Part shown: positions 1-9,700 of the stretch, one piece after another
How the letters are laid out: the number at the start of each line of letters is the position of its first letter
How positions within the stretch are numbered: the stretch's first letter is position 1
NCBI GenBank assembly: GCA_963768075.1
Contig: CAVYHD010000018.1
Coordinates: 62,001-126,000 of the forward strand
From: QHXW01 sp963768075
GTDB taxonomy: Bacteria; Acidobacteriota; Terriglobia; Bryobacterales; Bryobacteraceae
Length of the DNA: 64,000 bases
Direction: 5' to 3'
Notes under the pieces: generated by a model
What the model was told of the DNA's origin: nothing
Database searches by the model: none
Seen by the model: the letters and a program-made list of their open reading frames with translations, nothing else
Translations under genes and position numbers: made by a program

Positions 1-677
1 CACGTGAATAGCGAAATCGCAATTCTCGGATCGGTGACCCAGCGCGTTCCGACTTCGACAAAAGCCCACGTGCTGCCGACAATGACGGCCACCGTGATAA
101 ACACAAAACCCCACCCCATGAACCGGGTGATCAGATCGTCCAGCGTGCCGAGCGGGGGAAGGCGGTGGTAAAAACTGCGCGGCTTTCTTCGCTTCAGCTC
201 GCGCTCTTGCAACAGATACAGCACCGCGGCCACCGCGGTGAACAATAGCGCCGCGTAGCCCAGCAGCACCAACACGACATGCACCATCAGCCAAGCGCCG
301 CGCACCGTCGAACTCGACCATGACGCCGTCACCGGCCGGCCCAGCGACGCCACCAGCGCCATCACGAAAACCAGGGGAAAAATGAACACGCTGAGGCTCT
401 CCAGCCGGTATCGCCAGTAAACGAAAAGAAACAGCACGGTGATCAGAAACGCGCAAAGCGACATCGATTCATAGAAGCCGCTGGCGGGAAAACGTCCGAG
501 CGCCGTGCCTTCCTCTATAATCGACACCAGATGAAAAACCACCCCTAGCGAAAACGCTCCCACCGCTAATCGAAATACATGCACGCGCCGCTGAGTGATA
601 GTGAGGATGGAATCCAGCAACCCGAGCGAGTACAGCCCGGCGGCGACACGCAGCCAGATAATACTCATTTCGGCCAT
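1..677 (-). CDS. CcsA/HemX-type cytochrome c assembly protein, C-terminus off window
   Basis: The minus-strand frame starting at the ATG at 677 stays open to the window edge (about 225 residues visible), so the C-terminus is missing. The product is very hydrophobic with at least five membrane segments. Near the edge it carries a Trp-rich stretch (STWAFVEVGTRWVTDPR) of the kind seen in the heme-handling WWD-like loop of CcsA/CcmC/HemX proteins. Family knowledge: such proteins export or hold heme for attachment to c-type cytochromes, which would fit a genome with many multiheme cytochromes. A second in-frame ATG at 668 is possible; neither has a strong ribosome binding site. Subfamily assignment (CcsA versus HemX) is uncertain. 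Confidence 0.7.
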   Translation of the reverse strand, partial: MAEMSIIWLRVAAGLYSLGLLDSILTITQRRVHVFRLAVGAFSLGVVFHLVSIIEEGTALGRFPASGFYESMSLCAFLITVLFLFVYWRYRLESLSVFIFPLVFVMALVASLGRPVTASWSSSTVRGAWLMVHVVLVLLGYAALLFTAVAAVLYLLQERELKRRKPRSFYHRLPPLGTLDDLITRFMGWGFVFITVAVIVGSTWAFVEVGTRWVTDPRIAISLFT

Positions 678-739
678 GCTGAAATCTGCAGTGATCGCGG
701 AGGATGCAAACTCAAGTATATCGCGGGATTGGCGCGGAC

Positions 740-1486
740 CTAGTTCACCCAGGGCCCACGGCCGTGTTTCCGCATATAAACCTGGAATTTCTTCTTGGCG
801 CGCAGCATCTTCCACTCCTGGTACTTGCGCAACAGGTTGCCCGCATCCACCTTGATAAATCGCATCCGCAGGTAGGCGTAGCCGAATATCATGCCGCCGA
901 GATGCGCCACGTTGCTGACGCGGCTTGTGCCGGGCGTGCCAATCGAGCTGAGGAAGGCAATCGCGCCCATGATCATCACGAAGTATTTCGCCTTGATCGG
1001 AAACAGGAAGCTCATCAGCACCGTGCGATCGGGGTACAGCAGTCCGAACGCCAGTAGCAGGCCGTAGATCGCACCCGACGCTCCGATGGTGCGCGTATCC
1101 AGGTTCCCGAAGGCGGCGTTGGCCGTGATGTCACAGATGCCCGCGCCGATGCCGCACAGGAAGTAGTATTTGAGAAACTGCTTCGTGCCCCAGTCACGTT
1201 CCAGGTCCATGCCGAACATCCACAACGTCAGCATGTTGAACAGAATGTGGCCGAACCCGTACGGATCATGCAGGAACAGGTACGTCACCAACTGCCAGAC
1301 CGCGAAGTGCCCGAGCACCATGCGCGGCGACAGCGCCAATAGCGAAAAGAACTGGCCCGATTCCGTGCGTACCGCGAAGAAATAGATCAGCCAGATCGCA
1401 ATGTTGGAGATCAACAGCCACTTCACACCAACCGGGAAGTAGCTGGAATAAGAAAAGCGGGTTCGAGACTGGGAGCCGTACCGCAT
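740..1486 (-). CDS. Rhomboid family intramembrane serine protease
   Basis: A 248-residue polytopic membrane protein. The rhomboid catalytic serine is in GASGA (about residue 137), the second member of the dyad is the His of AHLGG (about 195), and the family HxxxN signature is in FGHILFN (about 80-84). An upstream in-frame ATG at 1609 exists, but the first membrane-proximal sequence begins at MRYGSQ (1486), which leaves a normal 109-bp divergent gap to the oxidoreductase starting at 1596. Rhomboids cleave transmembrane segments of substrate proteins in the inner membrane; the substrate here cannot be told from sequence. It ends 62 bp before the cytochrome c assembly gene, on the same strand. 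Confidence 0.88.
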   Translation of the reverse strand: MRYGSQSRTRFSYSSYFPVGVKWLLISNIAIWLIYFFAVRTESGQFFSLLALSPRMVLGHFAVWQLVTYLFLHDPYGFGHILFNMLTLWMFGMDLERDWGTKQFLKYYFLCGIGAGICDITANAAFGNLDTRTIGASGAIYGLLLAFGLLYPDRTVLMSFLFPIKAKYFVMIMGAIAFLSSIGTPGTSRVSNVAHLGGMIFGYAYLRMRFIKVDAGNLLRKYQEWKMLRAKKKFQVYMRKHGRGPWVN

Positions 1487-1595
1487 GCGGGAAGCTGCGT
1501 CCTTAAAGAGTAGGATAACAGACGGTCGCGAGAAAGCCGGAGCCGTGTGCCAAATTCGCGTGGTTTGCGATACAGTAGTCGATTCGGAAAAAACT

Positions 1596-2744
1596 ATGCG
1601 CAAAATCAAAGCCGCGGTTTTCGGAACTGGATTTGTGGGAAGAGTTCACGTGGAGGGCATCCGCCGGCAGACCAATGTCGAGGTGGCGGCCATCGCCGAA
1701 TCGAACGATGAGTTAGCCAGGAAGTTTGCCGCCGAAATGGGCATCGAGCGCAGCGCCGGCGACTATCACACCTTGCTGGCCGATAAGGAAATTGATGCGG
1801 TGCACATCTGCACGCCCAATGCGCTGCACTTCCCCATGGTCAAGGCGGCGCTCCTAGCGGGCAAGCACGTCGTCTGCGAAAAGCCTTTGGCTTTGTCCGT
1901 GGCCGAGGCGGCGGAAATGCGGCAGCTGGCCCGCGCCAAAAACCTGGCCAACTGCGTCAACCACAACTTGCGTTTCTACCCCATGGTGCAGGAACTGCGC
2001 CGACTGCGCGAGACCGGTGAGCTAGGCGACATCTTGTGCGTTCAGGGCACCTACTCCCAGGACTGGCTGCTCTACGACACCGACTGGAACTGGCGCATTG
2101 ATTCCAAATTCGGGGGACCTTTGCGCACGTTCGGTGATCTGGGCACGCATTGGTGCGACATGATCCAACACCTCACCGGTCTTCGCATCACGTCTCTGTG
2201 CGCCGATCTGCAGACCTTCCACAAGACGCGCAAGCGTCCCAAGCGCGCCATCGAAACATTCGCTGGAAAGACGCTCACGCCGGCGGATTACGAGGAAGTG
2301 CCCGTCGACACTGAAGACTTCGCTGCCGTGCTGCTGCGCCTGGGCGATCGCGCCAGCGGCGCCTTCACCGTCAGCCAGGTGTCAGCCGGCCGCAAAAACC
2401 GATTCGCATTCGAAATTTTCGGGACCAAAGGATCGGGTGCCTGGGATCAGGAGCGCCCCGACGAGTTATGGCTCGGCCTGCGGAACAGTCCGAACCGCAT
2501 CATGATCAAGGATCCGTCGCTCATGGAGGAGAAAGCGCGCTCGTACGCCGACCTCCCCGGTGGGCACAGCGAAGGCTACGACGACACCTTTAAACAGATT
2601 TTCCGCCGCTTCTATAAGACGGTGGCGGACCGTTCGGCTCCGGTGGAATATCCGGATTTCTCCGATGGCTTGCGCGGGATGCAAATTTGCGAAAAGGTGC
2701 TGGAGAGCTCGGCAAAACACGGTTGGGTAGACGTTCCGGCGTAA
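1596..2744 (+). CDS. Gfo/Idh/MocA family NAD(P)-dependent oxidoreductase
   Basis: The 382-residue product begins MRKIKAAVFGTGFVGRVH, an N-terminal Rossmann fold, followed by the family EKPL motif (CEKPLALS, about residues 95-102) whose Lys is the usual catalytic residue. The C-terminal half is the alpha/beta domain with the typical GGPLRTFGDLGTHWCDM segment that lines the active site. The frame is open upstream to 1485, but ATG 1596 is where homology begins. Members oxidise or reduce sugars, inositols or related polyols; the substrate here is unknown. It is one of three family members in the window (see also 36713-37860 and 45752-46795). It converges with the propeller lipoprotein gene with a 2-bp gap. 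Confidence 0.88.
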   Translation: MRKIKAAVFGTGFVGRVHVEGIRRQTNVEVAAIAESNDELARKFAAEMGIERSAGDYHTLLADKEIDAVHICTPNALHFPMVKAALLAGKHVVCEKPLALSVAEAAEMRQLARAKNLANCVNHNLRFYPMVQELRRLRETGELGDILCVQGTYSQDWLLYDTDWNWRIDSKFGGPLRTFGDLGTHWCDMIQHLTGLRITSLCADLQTFHKTRKRPKRAIETFAGKTLTPADYEEVPVDTEDFAAVLLRLGDRASGAFTVSQVSAGRKNRFAFEIFGTKGSGAWDQERPDELWLGLRNSPNRIMIKDPSLMEEKARSYADLPGGHSEGYDDTFKQIFRRFYKTVADRSAPVEYPDFSDGLRGMQICEKVLESSAKHGWVDVPA

Positions 2745-2746
2745 GC

Positions 2747-5089
2747 TTAGAACAACTTGCGCGCCCGCTGGGCGATCGCCGCATCGGGGTCATCCCTTAG
2801 CCGCGCACGCGCCGCAATATCCACTGCTGACGGTTCCACCTGGCCGTCTTCGATAGCCTGCAACAGCGCCGGCACGCGTTCCCGCTGGCTCAGCAGCGCG
2901 ATGATTACTTGCGTACGGGCGGCGGGGCTGTAACTCTTCCAGTTTGCGATCAGCGAAGGGGCCACCGATGGATCGTTGAAAGATCCCAGGCACGTAACCG
3001 CTGCCTCTTGAAGCGCGGGCGCCGGACTCGAAGCCAGTATCTGCTCCAGGATCGGTTTGACCGCCGGCAGTTGTCCTCCGCGCAGCGCGCGCACCGCGGC
3101 AGCGCGGTTCGGCAGTGATAATCCCGCTGCCACCGCGTCACGCGAAGCCCTCTGAACCAGTCCGTTCAGTTGCAGGTGTTCGGCGATTTCCCAGCTCGCC
3201 GTCTGCACGCTCGGCGATGGCTGATTGAGAAAATCCGCAAGCCTTCCCTCCGCGCCCCCGACGGCCAGATCATGCACACCCGCCAACCGCAGGCCCCTCG
3301 CAAGCCCGAACAGGCCGGCTGCGCCTTCGTTCGGGTGTTGCGGCAACAGCACATCCTCCACCGTGAGGAACCGGCGGATCTCGTTGGTATCGTGCTTGGC
3401 GCCAATCAGGGCCGCTAGTTGATCCAGAAACGCGGGATTGAGCTGAAATTGGTTGCGCGAAAGGTACAAATGGAAGAATTCAGAGGCCGTCTCCTTCAGG
3501 GAGCTAAGAATGGCCACGCGGAACTGTGGCTCGCCGGCATGATCACGCGCCAGTTCGGTCAAAGCGAGTAAGGCGCGGGAGTCCTTGCTCTCGCCGAGAG
3601 TAAAGGCAAGCTGATAGAGAACCCGCGGCTCGGGATCGTTTTTCAGCGCGAGCACTGCATTGATAACCGGCGGCTCCGCCAAAAATTCCTCCGCCTGCCG
3701 CAGTGCGTGTTCGCGAACTCGAGGATCGGGGTCCTTTAGCGCGGCCACTACGATCTGCGAATCAAGCGCCGATAATCCCTCCAGCGTCCACAGCGCGTGC
3801 ACTCGCGCCAGTGGGAACTCGCTCTTCTGCCATAACTCCCGCAGCATCGGCACAGCCGCCCGGTCTTGCCGCTCGACTAACAATCGCTGCGCCGTCAGGC
3901 GCTGCCAACCATTCGCCTCTGCCAACTCCGCCACCAATTCCGCTGTCGTCGCTTGGCCCAGGTTCGGTTTCAAATCCCGTTTGCGCGACGGATGATCGGG
4001 TACGATGCGGTAGATCCGCCCGGTGTCTGCGCCATGCACATCCGTCACGTACAGGTTGCCGTCCGGAGCGTTGGCAAAACTGCGCGGATGAAACCAGGTA
4101 TCAGCCGAAGCCAGGAACTCTTTGTCAGATTCCGCGCGATGCGCGACAAAGGTAACGCCCTCCGGCGCGAGCACGTCACGATGCACCACGTTACCCTTCA
4201 GATCGCCGGTGAAGAGGTTGCCCCAAAACTCTTTCGGAAACACGTCGCCGTTATAGACGGTGGCGCCGGTGGCCGAGATATTCCCGTGATCACCAATATC
4301 CTGCGAAACGTCGTTTACTTCGAGCTGCGGCGTGCGCATGAGGTAGTGTACCGGCACTACCGCTTCCCGCACGTGGCCGGTATTATCAGACAAGAAACGA
4401 TTGCCCCAGTCATCAAAACTCATGCCGGATTGTGTGGGCCCCGATGCCGGTTCCGCCAGCCCGCGCAGTGGTTGGAACCGGAAATCGGCGCCGCGCACTA
4501 TAACCGCCGGCTGCTCCGAATGATCCGGCGAAGTGATGCGGCCGTTCGTCCCATCGTTCGCCACGTAAATCCAGTTATCAATTCCGTACTGCGGTCCGGT
4601 GACCCACGCCTTCGGATTCGACTTCGCAAAACCGGTATAAAGTACCTGCCGCACATCGGCCTGGCCATTGCCGCCGGTATGCTTGAGATACAGAATGTCG
4701 GCCGCATTCGCCACAATAAGGCCGCCCTTCCATGGCATGATCCCGCTGGCCCCGGGAAGGTGATCCGCAAAGACCGTGCGCTTGTCCGGCTTCCCGTCGC
4801 CATCGCTATCCTCGAGCAGCACGATGCGTGAGTACGCCGCCCCCTCCGGCATCTCGGACACATAGATCTTGCCGTCCTCGTCGAAGACCATCTCGACGGG
4901 ATTGATCACCAGCGGCTCGGAAGCAACCAGCTCCACGTGAAAGCCGGCCTCCACCTGGAAGCGGGCAATCGACTCCTCGGACGAGAGCGAAATGGGGTCT
5001 TTGCGCGTACAGGAAACGGCGGTCACAAGCCACAGGACGGCGGCATAACTCAGGAAACGCGTCACCCTGACACGCCAGCACCGGGACAT
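2747..5089 (-). CDS. Membrane-bound-dehydrogenase-type beta-propeller lipoprotein with HEAT repeats
   Basis: The 780-residue protein has a lipoprotein signal peptide (hydrophobic core, then AVSC with Cys about 27). Residues about 45-370 form the PVC-type membrane-bound dehydrogenase propeller, recognisable by blocks such as VNPVEMVFDEDGKIYVSEM, EDSDGDGKPDKRTVFAD and DWGNRFLSDNTGH. From about 395 onward it is a long run of HEAT-like helical repeats. Many relatives end in a CxxCH cytochrome domain; I see none here, so this copy is predicted to be heme-free. The family is common in Planctomycetes and Acidobacteria and usually linked to carbohydrate oxidation; actual activity is unproven. Anchored on the periplasmic face or outer membrane. 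Confidence 0.8.
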   Translation of the reverse strand: MSRCWRVRVTRFLSYAAVLWLVTAVSCTRKDPISLSSEESIARFQVEAGFHVELVASEPLVINPVEMVFDEDGKIYVSEMPEGAAYSRIVLLEDSDGDGKPDKRTVFADHLPGASGIMPWKGGLIVANAADILYLKHTGGNGQADVRQVLYTGFAKSNPKAWVTGPQYGIDNWIYVANDGTNGRITSPDHSEQPAVIVRGADFRFQPLRGLAEPASGPTQSGMSFDDWGNRFLSDNTGHVREAVVPVHYLMRTPQLEVNDVSQDIGDHGNISATGATVYNGDVFPKEFWGNLFTGDLKGNVVHRDVLAPEGVTFVAHRAESDKEFLASADTWFHPRSFANAPDGNLYVTDVHGADTGRIYRIVPDHPSRKRDLKPNLGQATTAELVAELAEANGWQRLTAQRLLVERQDRAAVPMLRELWQKSEFPLARVHALWTLEGLSALDSQIVVAALKDPDPRVREHALRQAEEFLAEPPVINAVLALKNDPEPRVLYQLAFTLGESKDSRALLALTELARDHAGEPQFRVAILSSLKETASEFFHLYLSRNQFQLNPAFLDQLAALIGAKHDTNEIRRFLTVEDVLLPQHPNEGAAGLFGLARGLRLAGVHDLAVGGAEGRLADFLNQPSPSVQTASWEIAEHLQLNGLVQRASRDAVAAGLSLPNRAAAVRALRGGQLPAVKPILEQILASSPAPALQEAAVTCLGSFNDPSVAPSLIANWKSYSPAARTQVIIALLSQRERVPALLQAIEDGQVEPSAVDIAARARLRDDPDAAIAQRARKLF

Positions 5090-5120
5090 TGTTGCGAGCG
5101 ATTATCGCACAAAGCCCTCT

Positions 5121-6437
5121 TCAATTCAGCCCGTACAGCTTTACCGCATTCTCCCGCAACACCATCTTCGCAAGCTGTATCGCCCGCTCGCGAGAGATCT
5201 CGTTGTCACTCATCATCCCCGTGAGGGCCGCTCCCAATGCCCGCCGAGCCGTTTGTGAGGCTAGCCAGCCACCTTCCTCCCAGTCCAATTCGGGTGGACC
5301 GGTGGAAGAATCCGTTCCGAATAAAATCTTTTCCGGGTACGACTCCAGCCAGTCGCGCAATACCTCAGTCAACGCACGCGGATACAGCATCAGATCTTGC
5401 AACGAGAAATCCGCATAAACGTTGGGGTGTTGAAACAACCCGGCAACCTCTTTCGTGTACGGCCAGCCGCCATGGATGATCACGAAATTTGTTTTGCGAA
5501 GGGACGGATCGTTGAACGCTGCCTCCATCAGCAGCGGGTTCGCCCCACGCTGCATGAAGTAATCCCCGCATCCCGGCATCGAGTGAAAGTGAACCGCCAG
5601 CCTCAGCCGCCCAGCTTCCCGCGCGATGTAGTAGAACAGAAAATCTTGCAGCGTGCGATATTCCGCTTCCGGCGGTTCGCCGCCCCGCACGTATTGTTTA
5701 TACACGCGCGCCGCTTCGTTTTCGGGGGCTGGCTCGAAATCGAGTGTTCGCAAATACGCCGCTTCGAATTTCAGCGCCACGGCGCCCTCTCGTTTCTGGC
5801 GCTCGAGCGTAGGCGTCACCACTTTCGCCAGATACTCGGCCAGCGAACCCGGCGCCGCATCCAGGTGTAAATCCGACAGATACCGCTGCAACAACTTCTC
5901 TCCGTGCGCATAAAACCACGCATAATCCGAATTGCGGCGTTTGCCGGCGTCGTTGTTCAGAGGCAGGATCAGGGCATCGGCGAACGGCACCCATCGGAAA
6001 CGCGGCGGCGCCAAGCCCGGTCCCATTGCCACGCGATTGGCAAACATCGTTCCGATGCCCATCTTATCCAGCACCCATGCCGGATAATCCACGCCGTGCT
6101 CCCGCATCACTCGCTCTTTCGCCGCCACCAGCTCCTTGATGTGTTCCGGCGCTGCATCGTTGTACTGGTATCCGTACAAAGCCCGCCACGCCCCGATCCA
6201 TTCCGGATTCTCCAGGCGCGACCGCCCCGGCCCCGGCGCCTGTTCCAGCGTGTCGCACGGCAGTTGGTCGTAGTCTTCATCGCGCGGCTGGCCCTCCGCG
6301 ACATACTTCAACGGGTGCGCGTGATTATCGATGGCCTTGGTGTTCTCAATCACCGCCGCGATGGCCGGATCCACCTGCGCCGCCACCGGCCATGCCATGA
6401 TCGATCCGGCCAGCAATATTAGAGGTACGGTCTTCAT
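5121..6437 (-). CDS. Exported metal-dependent amidohydrolase
   Basis: A 438-residue protein with a cleavable signal peptide (MKTVPLILLAGSIMAWPVAA). It has an amidohydrolase-2-like core: the first metal-binding pair is the HAH of AIDNHAHPL (about residues 39-41), a central His occurs in LAVHFHSMPG, and the final metal Asp is in LFGTDSSTG. The start codon overlaps the stop codon of the upstream acyl-CoA ligase gene (ATGA), so the two are translationally coupled. Amidohydrolases of this clan hydrolyse or decarboxylate small cyclic or aromatic substrates; the pairing with an acyl-CoA ligase hints at catabolism of an organic acid, but this is inference. Confidence 0.78.
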   Translation of the reverse strand: MKTVPLILLAGSIMAWPVAAQVDPAIAAVIENTKAIDNHAHPLKYVAEGQPRDEDYDQLPCDTLEQAPGPGRSRLENPEWIGAWRALYGYQYNDAAPEHIKELVAAKERVMREHGVDYPAWVLDKMGIGTMFANRVAMGPGLAPPRFRWVPFADALILPLNNDAGKRRNSDYAWFYAHGEKLLQRYLSDLHLDAAPGSLAEYLAKVVTPTLERQKREGAVALKFEAAYLRTLDFEPAPENEAARVYKQYVRGGEPPEAEYRTLQDFLFYYIAREAGRLRLAVHFHSMPGCGDYFMQRGANPLLMEAAFNDPSLRKTNFVIIHGGWPYTKEVAGLFQHPNVYADFSLQDLMLYPRALTEVLRDWLESYPEKILFGTDSSTGPPELDWEEGGWLASQTARRALGAALTGMMSDNEISRERAIQLAKMVLRENAVKLYGLN

Positions 6438-8025
6438 CCCTGCACACGCCTTTCCTTCCCCGTCCAGAATTTCTCGCGCAGCTCACGCTTCAGAATCTTG
6501 CCCGTTCCCGTCTTCGGCAGCGCCCCTTCCACGAACTCCACCGCGCGCGGGATTTTGAACTTCGCAATGCGCTCCTGCAAGAACACACACATCTCTTCCT
6601 GGGTGAGCTTGTGCCCTGGCTTTACCACCACGAATGCCACCGGAATCTCTCCCCACTTGGCGTCCGGCGCCGACACCACGGCGCACTCGAAGACGGCTGG
6701 ATGAGCGAAGATCGCCTTCTCCACTTCGATCGACGAAATATTCTCGCCGCCGCTGATAATGATGTCCTTCTTGCGATCCACGATGTGGATGTAGTTCTCC
6801 TCGTCCCACACCGCCATATCGCCCGTATGCAGCCACGCATCCGTCATCACGGCCGCCGTACCTTCGGGATCTTTGTAATAGCCATCCATCACGTTGTCCC
6901 CGCGGATCACCACCTCGCCAATCGATTCCATGTCGCGCGGCACATCGCGCATCTGCGAATCCACCACGCGAATCTCGCAGCCCGGTAACGGCCAGCCCGC
7001 CATGGCCCGGTGATGAATGCGGTCAACGTCGTCCATGTAGACCACCGTGCACTTATCGCGTGCCGACGTCGCGACCGGCGCCGTCTCCGTCAACCCATAA
7101 CCGCCCAATACCTTGCAATGGAACGCGCGCTCCATCCTTTCGACCAGTTCAGGCGATGCTGCCGCGCCCCCGATGTGAATCTCCGTCAGGCTCGAGAAAT
7201 CATACTTCGCCAGATCGGGCGCGTTGAGCAATGCGTTGGCCATCGTCGGAACCACCGACATCGTCGTGGCCCGCTCCTCTTCAATCAGCCGGAACACCGC
7301 CGTCGGTTCGAACCGCCGCACCATCACCTGCTTCACACCGATCAGGTGCGCCGTCTGCGGCCGCCCCCAGCCATTAGCGTGAAACAGCGGGATAGTGTGC
7401 AGCTCCACGGCGTTCATCCTGACGATTGAACGTCGCCGCCACCGCCAATGCATGCAGGTATAGCGTGCGGTGCGAAAGCATCACGCCCTTCGGCGTGCCC
7501 GTGCTGCCGCTGGTGTAAAACAACTCCGCGATCGATTCTCGTCGATCGAAATATAATCCACGCGGTCCGGCGCGCCCGCTATCGAGCAGCTCCTCATACG
7601 TCATGTTCGCCACCGGGATCTTGTCATCCACGGTGACAAAATGCTCGATCGCCGGACAAGCTGTGCGCAATGCCTCCACAAGCGGCGCAAAATCGTTCTC
7701 AAAAACCAGCATCCGCGCGCCCGGAGTGATTCAGGATGGCGGTCAGCTCCGCCGGCGTTAGCCTGACATTCAGCGGCATCACAATCGCCCCTGCCATCAC
7801 CACGCCGTAGTAACCCTCGAGCAACTGATGCTTGTTGAAGCTGAGGTATGCCACGCGGTCACCCGGGCGGATGCCCAGCGCGCGCAAGCCGCTGGCCAGG
7901 CGCTCCGCCCGCGCTCCAAACTCGGCGTACGTGAACCGTTTCGCCCCCGACACCACTCCGACTTTTTTTCCAAACAGATCCACGGCCCGATACAGAAACC
8001 GGATCGGCGTCAACGGCACGATCAT
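6434..8025 (-). pseudogene. Fatty-acid/aromatic acyl-CoA ligase (AMP-binding), broken by two frameshifts
   Basis: Three consecutive reading frames encode one AMP-dependent synthetase. The N-terminus starts at ATG 8025 (preceded by GGAGG) and runs to about 7722. The second frame holds the P-loop YTSGSTGTPKG. The third holds LHTIPLFHANGWG, GGYGLTE, WLHTGDMA and the C-terminal catalytic Lys region KTGTGKILKRELREKF. Frame changes lie at a CCC run at 7720-7722 (one base too many) and near 7412 (one base too many). All family motifs survive, so either the gene died very recently or these are sequencing indels. If intact it would be about 530 residues, normal for the family. It is coupled by ATGA to the amidohydrolase downstream. 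Confidence 0.85.
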
Positions 8026-8077
8026 AAACTGGCCTCCATGAAACACTGGATTGTACGACGGATAGGCCGCACCGTGC

Positions 8078-8602
8078 TCAGCCGGTCAGGCCCGGATACC
8101 ACACTCGAGTTCCTTCTACCCGCGCGAATGGAGTGAACTTGTGGGGCTGGCGGCCGCGCCCACTTATGATGTCCTCCACTTCAACGCCGCGCGCCTTGAG
8201 CGCATCACCCACGAGCGACCGGTGACAGCGCCACGGCACCGCCTCCGCGCACATAATTGCCGTTTGCTTGTCCCGGCCCAGTTCTATCAGCTTCTCGACA
8301 GCCGCCGCGAACTCCGGTGTCTGCATGTAATCGGCGTAACCCCGAAAACTATCGTTGCGCCAGGCGCCGTTCGGAGAATCGGGCCGCGGATGCCGCAAAC
8401 CTCCAAGTTCGGGCATGTGCAGATAATCGATCCCCGCCGGCGCGATCGAGGCCGGCAAAGTATCGCGGTTGTACTGAGGATTCATCCGCGACCGGGGCAC
8501 GCTCCGGACATCGATGAGTTGCGCGACCCCGTTCGCCCGGAGAAGCTCCACGAATTCCGCAATCGGACGCGTCGAGTGCCCGATCGTAAAGATCGCCCGC
8601 AT
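8078..8602 (-). CDS. DUF488 family protein
   Basis: The 174-residue product starts MRAIFTIGHSTRP and contains LIDVRSVPRSR, PELGG, and the conserved MCAEAVPWRCHRSL block, all hallmarks of DUF488. The Cys and His of that block are the conserved polar residues. Function is not established for this family; it is a cytosolic single-domain protein often found next to stress or metabolism genes. It lies just upstream of the acyl-CoA ligase on the same strand (52-bp gap to ATG 8025). Confidence 0.85.
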   Translation of the reverse strand: MRAIFTIGHSTRPIAEFVELLRANGVAQLIDVRSVPRSRMNPQYNRDTLPASIAPAGIDYLHMPELGGLRHPRPDSPNGAWRNDSFRGYADYMQTPEFAAAVEKLIELGRDKQTAIMCAEAVPWRCHRSLVGDALKARGVEVEDIISGRGRQPHKFTPFARVEGTRVWYPGLTG

Positions 8603-8644
8603 GTGGAATAGGCATTCGTGCCTGTCAAACCCGGCAAGAGCGCT

Positions 8645-9283
8645 TCACCGCCGTTGATCGTCAGATCCCGCGCGCTCTCGGCTCCAACGGTCCAATCCGT
8701 CAATCTCCTGAGTATCGAATGCGTTCGTCTGCACGTGATCGCCGCAAACATGATTCAAGTTCATGGTCTTGCCGCTCGCCAGCACGCTGATGAAGCTCGG
8801 CAGCTGCACGGCGCCCGCGCCCTGGTACACCCTGAATCGACAATACGCGTAGTCTTCCTGCCCCGGCGTCGCGACGCGTTTGGCGTCGAAACGGTAAACG
8901 CCGGAAGCGGAGAGCGTCACCGGTTCTTCGCAGGTCACCACGGCTGCACTCCCGATTCCGGTCTCGGTGATGACGACAGCAGAGCCAGTGAGCATTCCGA
9001 GTTGGACGAGGGCATAGGGCTGATCGATCACCCTTACGGAACTGTTTTCGCCCAGGAACAACCTGCCGCCTTCGATGCGAAGTACGGCTCGGCCGTCTTC
9101 GGTGCGCACGACAGAGCCGCCTTTGTCACCAAAGCTGCTGGCCGCCTGAGGTTCCAGACGTTGTTCGTCGACGTAAACCACGCCTTCGACATGTTCAACC
9201 ACCGCCCTAGGCCTGTTGTGCTGCGCCGAGGCCAGCCCTGCGCCCAGTGCAACAAAGGTAAAGGCCACCCCTGAGGTCAACAC
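8645..9283 (-). CDS. Exported FecR-like domain protein
   Basis: A 212-residue product using a GTG start directly after the stop codon of the gene at 9284-9652, so the two are probably cotranscribed. It has an N-terminal signal sequence ending LGAGLASAQ, then a region like the FecR periplasmic domain: an opening VEHVEGVVYVD strand, GGSVVRTEDGRAVLRI, and later a repeated beta pattern (SSVRVIDQPYALVQLGMLTG). There is no transmembrane anti-sigma segment and no sigma-factor gene nearby, so a role as a sigma regulator is not supported. Cell location is likely periplasmic. Confidence 0.55.
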   Translation of the reverse strand: MLTSGVAFTFVALGAGLASAQHNRPRAVVEHVEGVVYVDEQRLEPQAASSFGDKGGSVVRTEDGRAVLRIEGGRLFLGENSSVRVIDQPYALVQLGMLTGSAVVITETGIGSAAVVTCEEPVTLSASGVYRFDAKRVATPGQEDYAYCRFRVYQGAGAVQLPSFISVLASGKTMNLNHVCGDHVQTNAFDTQEIDGLDRWSRERAGSDDQRR

Positions 9284-9652
9284 TCAGGCTGCGCTCTCCG
9301 CCACAGTCCGAAGCTGCGCGTCATATTCCGCCAGTTCTTTCACCGAAACGGTAATCAGATCCTTTTCCAGGTCCTCACCGGTTTCGATGCTGTGCCTCAG
9401 GTGCGCCGCCGCCAAACACGAGCACCACGCGTCGGTCATGGGCCGGCCCGTCTTTTTGCTCAGCTGCAACAGATCAACGTGCGGCAGGGCGATGATCTTT
9501 TCCACACGTGATTCTCCATCATGTAACACGAACTTCACGTCGACCGTATCACTATGGCGCAGCGAGATCGCCGTCTGCAGCCACTTGAATTCCACTTTCC
9601 ACGTTCGACCGAAGGGATCAGGCCCGGCATCGAACTGACGAAAATTCCCCAT
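9284..9652 (-). CDS. Conserved hypothetical protein, 122 residues
   Basis: Begins MGNFRQFDAGPDPFGRTW and ends AQLRTVAESAA. It has an N-terminal beta-rich half (VEFKWLQTAISLRHSDTVDV) and a helical C-terminal half with paired cysteines (WCSCLAAAHLR). No signal peptide. The frame is open much further upstream (to 10312), but that part is antisense to the phosphatase gene; the ATG at 9652 gives a plausible 48-bp divergent spacer. I do not recognise a characterised family. Coupled to the FecR-like gene that follows. Confidence 0.6.
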   Translation of the reverse strand: MGNFRQFDAGPDPFGRTWKVEFKWLQTAISLRHSDTVDVKFVLHDGESRVEKIIALPHVDLLQLSKKTGRPMTDAWCSCLAAAHLRHSIETGEDLEKDLITVSVKELAEYDAQLRTVAESAA

Positions 9653-9700
9653 CCAATTAATCCTAACTCGTGCGAAGCTGGAGTGGAAACGGAGTTTAGG